From Diphasiastrum complanatum (lineage: Eukaryota; Streptophyta; Lycopodiopsida; Lycopodiales; Lycopodiaceae): a stretch of DNA of 64,000 bases. Position numbers and translations under genes: made by a program. The stretch covers positions 1-64,000 of the forward strand of contig MU832141.1 in assembly GCA_029204225.1 (NCBI GenBank). Reading direction: 5' to 3'. The notes below the pieces were generated by a model that saw nothing but the letters and a program-made list of their open reading frames with translations, did not search any database and was not told the DNA's origin. Shown one piece after another: positions 55,665 through 64,000 of this stretch (positions are counted from its first letter, which is position 1; each line of letters starts with the position of its first letter).

Positions 55665-57127
55665 ATGCGAACTCAGCAAAGCATACTTGATTAACCTGTC
55701 CAATCCGGCTCAAAGCATCAACGACACAATTTGACGTACCATGACGGTACTTAATGTCGAATTCGAACTCCTGAATGAGTTCCGACCAGCGGGCCTTACA
55801 ACCCCTAAGGTCTGAGGCATCACATATAAACTTAAGAGACTCATGATCCGTCATAACCACGAATTTAGATCCGTACAAATAATGTCTCTAGTCTTTAATG
55901 CGTGAATGACAACAAAAAGTTCCTTCTCATAAGTAGAATATCTACTTTGAATTAGGTCCAACTTCTTGCTTTCGAAAGCCACAGGTCTACCATCCTGGTA
56001 AAGGACTGCACCCACAGCATAGTCACTAGCATCCATTTCCACCAGGAAAGGTTTGCTAGGGTCCACTATGTGTAAGATAGAGGCTGTAGACACTAACATC
56101 TTCAAAGCCTCAAAGCGTTGATTAAGTTCATCGGTCCAAGTAACAGGTGGATTAATTTTCGAACGCCTTCTGTCTTTCTTCTTATTACCCTTTTTAGTTT
56201 TTCTTGTGGATTCCTTCACTACCTTAAGAAGATTTGTTAGAGGCAATGCAATTAAGTCATAGTCTTTAATGACTGTATGGAAAAAACATGTGAAGCCCAA
56301 AAAAGATTTAAATTCCCTTATGGTTTTCAAGATAGGCCAATCACGAACTTTTTGGACCTTATCGTAATCGATCTCAAGACCTCGATCAGAAACGATATGT
56401 CCCAAGTACTTCAGTCTTGTCTGAAAGAACTCACACTTAGACTCCTTAGCATAAAGCTTTGCCTGTCTTAATAAATCTAAGACCGTACACAAATGTGCCT
56501 CATGCTCCTCAAGAGTCCAACTATAAATCAAAATGTCGTCCAAAAATACCACCAAAACCTTTCCTAGATACGGTCAAAGAATATCGTTCATCATCTGTTG
56601 GAAGGTTGTCGGGGCATTACTTAGACCAAAGGGTAAAACTAAAAATTCGTAATGGCCATACCTAGAACAAAACCAGTTTTGGAAACATCCCCCTCGTGAA
56701 TTCTAATTTGATGGTACCCCAACCTAAGGTCCAATTTGGTGAAATATCTAGCACCATTCAATCGGTCCATTAAGTCGTCCATCCAAGGTAAGGGATAACA
56801 GTTCCTAACAGTCATTTTATTAAGCTCCTTGTAATCGACACAAAGACGAATACCACAGTCTTTCTTGGTGGTTAACAAAACAGGAGCTCCCCAAGGGGAC
56901 TTACTGGGTCTAATGTGGCCCTTACGTAAATACTCCTCAAGTTGCCTAGCAACCTCATCTTCTTCCTTCGGGCTCATCCTATAAGGACAAAGCGATACAG
57001 GAGAGGAGAGCTGTCGGAAAAGACAAGAAATAGAAGAATTACCTAGAGCCTTGAAAGAGCGGCCACCCTTCTTCCGTTTCTTCAGGCAATCCTTCAAAAG
57101 GTGCCCTTCTCCATGCAAGAGAAACAC
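55665..57127 (-). pseudogene. chromovirus C1 RT and RNase H
   Basis: Three shifted frames. 56639-57127: zinc knuckle remnant (GEGHLLKDC), then RT fingers with SPWGAPVLLTTKKDCGIRLC and MDRLNGARYFTKLDLRLGYH. 55851-56555: palm with [12 protein letters not shown], thumb KYLGHIVSDRGL, and RNase H with VEMDASDYAVGAVLYQDGRP. 55665-55878: TDHESLKFICDASDLRG to VVDALSRIGQ. Protease is deleted between knuckle and RT; integrase is missing after 55665. The RT catalytic Asp pairs remain. Confidence 0.8.
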
Positions 57128-57949
57128 AGCCCATCGCTTTTGGCCTTGTCAAAGTCAGCTCTCTCCAACCGAGGGCACTTCTTTTTCCGAAGGGGAAGCT
57201 TTGTCAACAACTCTCTCTTTTCCCTTTTTAAAGGAAGGGCCCGAAGAGGGTTTCTCCTTGGATTCAGGCTTCTCTTGCTCTTTGCGGGTTACTGTATGGG
57301 TATCGTCAAAAATTCGAGTGAAACGCACGATATCCTCAAGGGATTGTGGCTGATTGTGGTGGACCTCTAACTAATACTCTTTGGGCAAGCCCAAAATAAA
57401 ATGCAGCTTGAGGAGAACTCTGTCAATGCAGTTAACAAACCGCAAAGCAGCTTCTTGGAAGTCTTGCAAATAGCATCCAAGGGTTCCATCCCCATTTGTG
57501 ATGTAGCAAATCGACGATAATATTCAAAACATAAAGGCGGTCTTAAAGGCTATTTGGAAATCATTCCAAGTAGTTGAAACTGTAGCACGTTCCTTAAGAT
57601 CCTGCCACCATGAGTACGCTTTACTGCATAAAAACATAATGGCAGTAGCAATCCGGGAGCTATCTGGTAGATCGTGCACGGAAAAATGAGATGTCCATTG
57701 ATCAAGTCAAGCCAAGACAACGTCCTGGTGTCTGTCCATTTTCTCCCCTGTAACGAATTCCGGGGTGAACATCGGGTTGAGGAGTGCTTGCCAAGATTGG
57801 GTCATAGCCCTCATTTCAGCCTCCGCCCGTTCATGCTTAGACCGCATGTCAACAATCTGTTGCTGCAACAGATTTATCGCACGTGCCATTTCCTCCATAT
57901 CAGCCCCAGCCGGGCTTGGAGCTTGGGTGACATCCATAGGAGTCTCCAT
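57128..57949 (-). pseudogene. chromovirus C1 gag relic
   Basis: Starts METPMDVTQAPSPAG at 57949, with a coiled-coil-like MEEMARAINLLQQQIVDMRS. Capsid pieces are scattered over several frames, then ERADFDKAKSDGLCFSCMEK just before 57128. Frameshifts and stops throughout. Confidence 0.65.
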
Positions 57950-58200
57950 GGCAAGGGTAAGGTGTAGGAAAAGACTAGATGAAAAACGGAGAGCAACAGC
58001 GTCCAAACCGTTAAAAATTGACAACCATAGCTCAAAAGGCCAAGAAAATAAGCTAACTTGAACTTAGAGAGCAAAAACAAGCAACTTAGGAAAATGAGGT
58101 GAAGGAATGAGAACGTACACTCCTTTACCCCCTCCCCTAAGCTCCTCCCCTTCCTCCATGCAAAAAGGACAAGTGGGGCCCAAGAAAGGCCCCATTTGTC
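57950..58200 (-). other. C1 leader
   Basis: Non-coding. It has the same sequence as the relic at 906-1165. No repeat array like that of A/B/D was seen. Confidence 0.55.
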
Positions 58201-58299
58201 CCTTCTAGAGTTTCTCCACCATGTGGGACCACCAAAAGGTGCCACATGGCCCATGGACTCCAAAGGGATATTAAATTTGGTTAAGTTCCTTCTCCCACT

Positions 58300-58957
58300 G
58301 TTGCACACAAGCTCACAAACCCTAAGTAAATACACAGAATTACCCAACAAATCCGTCAGTTTATTAATCTCAAGCAAATGTACATAGATCAACAAGCAAA
58401 CATGAGAGCTCTGTTCCAAGTCTCCTCCCAACCATAGGTGCATAGGAATACCATAATGAGGAATGCCTGACAAGGCTCACACTATCTCCCCTCAAGCACC
58501 CCTTAACCCTGACACATCCTAACGTCGACACATGGCAAACTCCATGCACAGCCGACACTTGCCACTTGGCAGCACCTTAACACATAGGCAAGCTAGTAGG
58601 TGGACAGTCTAACACGTGTTACTCATGCATTGGACCAAGTGTCCCAATGAGCATATGACACGTCTTGTTGACCCGTCACCGTCCGACAAGTGTCACTCAT
58701 ACACTGGACCAAGTGTCCCAGTGAGCATATGACACGTGTCACATTGACCGATCAACCCTTCCTACTTTTTAGGAGGTCAATCCAGCAAACTCTCATGAGA
58801 CCCAGTACCCCCTTGGCCATCTCGGATTTAGTCACTATAACAGATATTTACATTGCAATTTACAATTGTCTCCACAGGCCGGTGACTTAGCCATTTACAA
58901 TTTAATAATTACAATTTACCATTCACATTGGGCAAGGGATTCAAAGAACATGTGACA
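58300..58957 (-). repeat. LTR shared by C1 and C2
   Basis: In plus reading it ends CATGTGACA at 58957, followed by CCCTTCCCTCCTC, the complement of a polypurine tract. It contains imperfect ~110-bp repeats around CACTGGACCAAGTGTCCCA(A/G)TGAGC (58632 and 58706) and several ACACGTGT(C) words. The inner border near 58300 is approximate. Oriented minus, it is the 3' LTR for C2 and the 5' LTR for C1. Confidence 0.65.
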
Positions 58958-58969
58958 TCCCTTCCCTCC

Positions 58970-59701
58970 TCAGATGACATCGTCCTCGATGGCAAAGTCT
59001 GGATACTGTGCATGCAACCCATGAGCAGTCTCCCAAGTAGCATCACTGAGAGGTCGTCCATGCCATGCTACCAAGTACTCACGGAGCAAACGATTCCGCA
59101 ACCGTCTATGCCTCCGGTCCAATACTCTCGCTGGTCCATGCATCACCTCCCCATGCTCCTGAAACAATACAAGGCCATCAACCACTAAGTTACCACCGTC
59201 ATGTAAAACCACCTTTAAGCGTGAAACATGAAAAACAGGATGAACCTTACAACCAACAGGCAAATCCAATTCATAAGCAACGCTCTTTTTAATGATTTTC
59301 CAAGGTCCACAGTATCTAGGTGACAACTTATAACACTTGCCTGTCTTTAGGGTTTTCGAGTCCTTTGGAATCCTGAGAAATACCATATCTCCTTCCTCGA
59401 ACTCTCTTGGCGTACGATCCAGATCAGCATATGTCTTTGCCCGATCCATCGCCGCTTTTACATTTTCCTTTGCTAACTCCAACATCTGTTGCATGTGAGT
59501 TAGAAATTCCATAGCACTAGGTGTCTTATGAGGCATACCTATAGTAACTGGACTGGGTGGTCTGAAACTATAATTTAGCTCAAAAGGACTCATCTTCGTA
59601 GATGCATTCTTTTTGTCATTATAGGCAAACTCCAATAATGGTAGGTAACGTTCCCATTGCGTTTGCCTTTCACTCACATACGCCCTAAGCATGTCTTCCA
59701 A
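58970..59701 (-). pseudogene. chromovirus C2 integrase C-terminal half and chromodomain-like end
   Basis: 243 codons: [20 protein letters not shown] (catalytic Glu region), the GPF/Y-type module [30 protein letters not shown], and LREYLVAWHGRPLSDATWET. The N-terminal zinc domain and most of the core are deleted between 59701 and 59798. Confidence 0.85.
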
Positions 59702-59797
59702 GGTTTGGTTAACTCTCTCAGCTACTCATTCCCAACTGCACCTCTAATTGCCATGACTCACCTCCTGTTCCACTTTCTTACAGTGAGGATCTTCCTG

Positions 59798-61310
59798 CTA
59801 AGACTTTCTTATCTCAAAATGTAAGTCATTTTCAATGACTACAAATGACATCTGATACACTACACGAGATAGTGCATCTGCCACACGATTCTCGGCACCT
59901 TTCTTGTACCGAATCTCCATTAGGAATTCTCGCATGAGCTCAGACCATCTAGCTTGCCGGCCTCTAAGGTCTGGCTGCTTACAAAAGTATCTCAAGGTAT
60001 CATGATCAGTGAATACCACAAATTCCGATCCATACAGATAATGCCTCTATGCCTTTAATGCATGAATTATGGCATACAACTCCTTTTCATGAGTTGGATA
60101 ATTTTTCTGTGCAGGGTTGAGCTTCTTGCTCTCAAAGGCCACAGGCCTACCCTCTTGCATCAGAACAGCTCCCACAGCAATGTCACTCGCATCCGTATCT
60201 ATAACATAGGGCTTTTGAGGGTCTACAATCTTTAGAGTGACGCACTTAGCAATAGCTTGCTTCAACTGATCAAAGCTTGCTTGCTGTAGTTCAGTCCACT
60301 CACCAAATCTATTCTTTTGAGTCAAATCAGTCAAAGGTGCTGCAATATAGGAGTATTTCTTAACATATTTTCTATAAAATACTGCCAATCCAAGAAAAGA
60401 ACGGAGTGCTGTCAAATCAGCTGGCACAAGCCATGCAATGATCACAGCAACCTTCTTAGGATCTGGCCTTACTCCATCAGCAAACACTACATGACCAAGA
60501 TGCTCGATCTCTTTTTTAAACAATTCACTTTTTTTACTATTGGCAAACAAAGTGTTCTCCCTCAAAGTAGACAACACAGTCCTAAGGTGAGTCATATGCT
60601 TGACCTCACCTGCACTGTAAGTCAGAATGTCATCAACAAAGTTTACGACAAACTTACTCATATACGGTCTGAGCACATCATTCATCATCATCATGAATGT
60701 AGCTGGGGCATTAGTCAATCCAAATGGCATCACAAGATACTCATAGTGACCGAACCGAGTTCTGAGGCAGTCTTGTGTACATCCTCTTCACGAACTCTAA
60801 CCTGATGGTATCCACTCTTTAGGTCTATTTTACTGAACACAGTGACACCTGACAAGGCATCAAGCAAATCATCTATACGTGGCATAGGATATCGATGTTT
60901 AACTGTTATTTTGTTCAAACCTCGATAATCCACACACATACGCCATGATCCATCCTTCTTTTTTACAAGAATGATCGGAGAGGCAAAAGGGGAATAACTA
61001 GGTCGTATCTGCCCCTTGGCCAGATAATCATCGACCATCCGTCTCACTTCCTCTTCCTCCTTAAGACTCATTCTGTAATTCAATCTTATGTTCTCTTAGG
61101 AGGGAAAACAGATGGAAGATCATCTATGAACACATCCGAAAACTCTCTCCTAATCTCTTGATCCAAATTGGCAATAGTACTGGTAGAAAGCAAACACACA
61201 TGTACTCACAATGGATCCTATGCAACTGCATAGCTGAAACAAGCGGTCCAGGAGGCACATCCCGCTCACCACGAAGGGGGAGGTTGATTGCAGATCTACC
61301 TCTGTTTCCT
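59798..61310 (-). pseudogene. chromovirus C2 RT and RNase H
   Basis: Order on the minus strand: 61084-61310 pre-RT remnant (NLDQEIRREFSDVFIDDLPS); 60730-61083 RT fingers ([40 protein letters not shown]); 60047-60733 palm [26 protein letters not shown], thumb and RNase H IDTDASDIAVGAVLMQEGRP; 59798-60019 LRYFCKQPDLRGRQARWSEL. Single frameshifts separate the frames. RT differs markedly from C1, so they are different families. The upstream end stops near 61310 against element D. Confidence 0.85.
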
Positions 61311-61314
61311 GTGT

Positions 61315-61970
61315 AAAAATTAGCAATTTGTGAGCGGTTTTAGAGTAGGAAACCTGATGCAGGTCCAGCGCTCTAAGAACTGTGGAGAGATCGGATTTAG
61401 CAAGTGATTTTTAGCCAAAATCAGGTGAATTGAAGCACTAGCAGTCCTGGCCAGATCAGCGAGCAGGGTGCTCAACAAATTCAGATGTTTGCAATCATCC
61501 TTAGGCCCACATCAAAGAGTTCTTGAGCCGACGAGTTGCTGTCCAGTCAGCGAGGGTCCTCCAAGATAATAATCAGATTTTTGCCTACACTTTTGGGTCA
61601 TCAAATCCAAGTTTTGGAGGCAGATTGATTGCTACTCAGTTAGCGAGGGCAGTCAGTAGCCCAAACCAGATTTTGGTTCACAGAGAAATCCGATTTTTCA
61701 GAGCAGCAGACTAACATCTCAGACAGCGAGGATAGCTGGTGGTTCAAGCCTGATTTTTCTTGTAATCTCCAGATTACCTTCACCTGATTACAGGCAGTTT
61801 AAGAAGACGGATTGGACAGTTGTGGAAGAACTGAGGGGTTTTCTTGCTTTTCTCTCTGGAAGTACAGTCCTAAGAAAGAGCTAAGTATTCTACTTTTGTT
61901 TTTCCAGTTTAGTCAATCTTTTTTCTTATTTTCAGTCAGAAGTTAAGGTACATCTCTTTCGGTTTCAAAA
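61315..61970 (+). repeat. element D leader with ~91-nt periodic CAGCGAG core
   Basis: Plus-strand cores at about 61364 (CCAGCGCTC), 61457, 61548 (CAGCGAGG), 61641 (TAGCGAGG) and 61723 (CAGCGAGG): steps 93, 91, 93, 82. Downstream of most cores a CAGATTTT-like word follows. No LTR or primer site precedes it; the element is truncated on the left. Confidence 0.75.
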
Positions 61971-63162
61971 ATGACCACTCCTCAGGGACCTAATCAACCC
62001 CCAGAGAGAGGCATTGACGAACTTGAAACAGAAGCCTTGACTTTTAGTAAGGGGAAAGAACCCATGGAAGTTGAATTCGCCGAAGAACTCGACGAATTGG
62101 TTACCAAGGAGTAGTTTTTTCACTTGGTAACAGAAGTGGATGAATTGAAACTGGCTTTCGCCAATTCAAATCCAGTATGGACAACTCGTTCGCCGAGCTC
62201 AAAAGTTTAATTTTGAACTCCGCGAAAGGAAGCCTCCCATCCACTTCTCAACCATCCCCGTCTCCACTTCTATCAGTTTCAGGTGAGCCTATGCGGTCTC
62301 ACCCGAGTGTCTTTAAGACTTGAAGCCTCCTACTTTTATTGGGGAAGAGAAGGATAGAAACGCAAATATTCTACAAACCTTCCTCAGCAAATGGAAGAAC
62401 ATTCATGCTCTTAAACATACCCCTGACCATTTGCAAGCTAATGAGGCCAGTCTTTCCCTAGGGCCCATGGCCTATATGTGGTGGTTAAACCTCTAGGAGA
62501 CTGAGCAGACCCCCCAGTCATGGAAAGCTTTTGAAGAAGCCTTCCTAAGAGAGTTTCTACCAGAAAATGAACTTGATAGAGCCTGGGAAGCCTGGGAGAA
62601 AACAATAATGGACAAATCTTTAATCCAATATATCTCGCAATATCGAGAGGCAATTTTAAAGATAAAAAATATGGATGATAATCAGAAAATCAGAGGATTT
62701 GTCCGTGGCCTTAAGATGAATATAAAGTAGAGGTCCAGAGAAACTTGCCCACTACCCTAGAGCTTGCTCTCAAATATGCTCAAATCTATGATGATTCAGT
62801 GGGTAGAAGGAGGGCGGAGATAGCAGCCCCTTTCTGAGCGACCTCCTCAGAAAGACTTTCAATTTCAAAAGAAATTTTTAAAATGAAAGAAAGAAGATAA
62901 AGTTAAAAGTGAAGCTCCTCAGAAACGCCCATTAATCATACAGCCCTTAAAACAAAAGATTTGGAGAAAGCCAAACAAGAACGTTTGTGTTTGTGTGTAT
63001 GGGCAAGGGACACACAGTCAGACAGTGTCCCAAGGGGCCATTCACTAAAAACGATAAAAAACAAGTTCATCTTGTTCAAACAGTAAGTTTCCCAAGTGAC
63101 TCGGCAGCTTCCGAGATCAAGGTGTTTCATGAAGACCATGAACACTGTTGCGAACTAACCTT
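61971..63162 (+). pseudogene. element D gag, decayed
   Basis: Starts MTTPQGPNQPPERG like A and B. Nonsense codons (for example TAG near 62114) and several frameshifts follow. The nucleocapsid knuckle is recognisable as [11 protein letters not shown], but the upstream CFVC part has lost a base. It ends at a deletion that removes the protease. Confidence 0.8.
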
Positions 63163-64000
63163 CAGCTAATCGGAGACGACGACCATCAGGTACTCTTATG
63201 CAACTTTCAGTTTATTCCAAAAGTTTCTATTTCTAGATCTTTACAACAAAAAATCAGTAGATTAGAAACTTTGTTGTCTAAATTTAAGAATGTTTTTCTT
63301 GAAAATTTACCACATGGTTTACCACCTAGCAGAGAGGTAGATCATGTAATAAACCAAGTACCAGGTACAGCACCTATTTCGAAACCTCCGTATCGGGTAA
63401 GCCGAACAGAGGATGAAGAAATAACTAGGCAGTTAACAGATTATCTTGGGAAAGGCCAAATTCAGACCAGTAGTTCACCATGGGCCTCACCAGTCCTTTT
63501 CGTGAAAAAGAAAGAGGGGTCTATGCATCTTTGCGTAGATTACAGAACCCTCAATAAAGTCACAATTAAGAATAAATACCCAATGCCTCGGGCAGACGAG
63601 TTGTTTGATCAACTCGACGGGGCTAAGTTTTTCAGTAAAATAGACCTAAGATCGGGATATTATCAAGTCCGTATAAAGTCGGAAGATGTCCCGAAAACAA
63701 CTTTTAGGACTCGTCATGGTCATTATGAGTTTAAGGTGATGCCTTTTGGGCTCACAAATGCTCCAGCTACCTTTATGACCTTGATGAACAGTGTCCTCAG
63801 ACCATACTTGGGTAAGTTTGTGATCATATTTTTAGATGACATCCTCATGTACAGTAAGACAAGGAAGGAGCATCTTAAACACCTCAGAAAGGTGTTTCGA
63901 CTGCTTAGAAAGCATAAGCTTTATGCTAAGAAACCTAAGTGTGAATTCTTCGTTGAAGAACTAGCTTATTTGGGTCACATTATCTCGGCAGATGGAAATA
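63163..64000 (+). pseudogene. element D RT N-terminal half, runs off right edge
   Basis: 279 codons without a stop. It begins in the protease-RT linker ([19 protein letters not shown]), continues through [34 protein letters not shown] (first catalytic Asp present), [11 protein letters not shown] and [13 protein letters not shown], and reaches the thumb [12 protein letters not shown] at the window end. The protease is deleted relative to A (about 468 bp, A positions 10356-10824). Confidence 0.88.

Noticed and set aside
54328-64000. Search for the preceding DLD exon (motif near GLFFP.DPG)
   Set aside because: No match seen on the minus strand by eye; the exon is probably beyond the window.

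Overview
This is a window of a large, repeat-rich nuclear genome of a vascular plant. There are no bacterial-style operons. One conserved host gene is split by very large GT-AG introns, and almost everything else is transposable elements: Ty3/gypsy chromoviruses, one Ty1/copia fragment, LINEs and hAT transposons, mostly decayed and partly nested. Intron sizes and repeat content fit a gymnosperm or a fern. The sequence alone does not settle which.

The host gene lies on the minus strand. Twelve exons between 54327 and 2385, all with GT..AG borders and all phase-compatible, encode the C-terminal 328 residues of a mitochondrial-type D-lactate dehydrogenase (cytochrome), a FAD-linked oxidase. The 5' exons are not in the window. 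Visible introns range from 133 bp to 18.6 kb, and every mobile element between 3.7 and 54 kb sits inside one of them. Gene order is E1 54267-54327, E2 44947-44983, E3 39968-40029, E4 28328-28424, E5 27920-27994, E6 27452-27560, E7 26223-26332, E8 24000-24062, E9 22274-22353, E10 3576-3706, E11 3399-3442, E12 2385-2504.

Layout. 1-1.2 kb: gypsy fragments downstream of the gene. 3.7-22.3 kb (intron 9): a MITE-like hairpin element, an old gypsy relic, chromovirus A (minus) with the younger chromovirus B inserted in its 5' LTR (5-bp target duplication, identical B LTRs), a chromovirus-C-type LTR relic, and LINE relics. 22.4-28.3 kb: exons E9 to E4 with hAT and gypsy debris between them. 28.4-40 kb (intron 3): an internally deleted LINE (plus), a multi-exon hAT transposase gene (minus), a second hAT fragment (plus) and a gypsy relic. 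40-54 kb (introns 2 and 1): LINE and hAT relics, gypsy element F with both LTRs, a copia integrase fragment and a LINE relic. 54.6-64 kb: two different chromovirus pieces (C1, C2) sharing one LTR, and element D (same family as A/B, plus strand) running off the right edge.

The most unusual structures are: (i) a leader of the A/B/D family built on a roughly 91-nt period with a conserved CAGCGAG-like core between tRNA-primer site and gag; (ii) element B, inserted very recently by LTR identity although it lacks most of its reverse transcriptase; (iii) the stretched D-lactate dehydrogenase gene, with a Glu-to-Gly change in a highly conserved FAD-domain motif and a CT microsatellite acting as a splice-site pyrimidine tract; (iv) a LINE carrying ORF1 joined to the C-terminal end of ORF2 with no endonuclease or RT. 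No tRNA, rRNA or CRISPR was seen.
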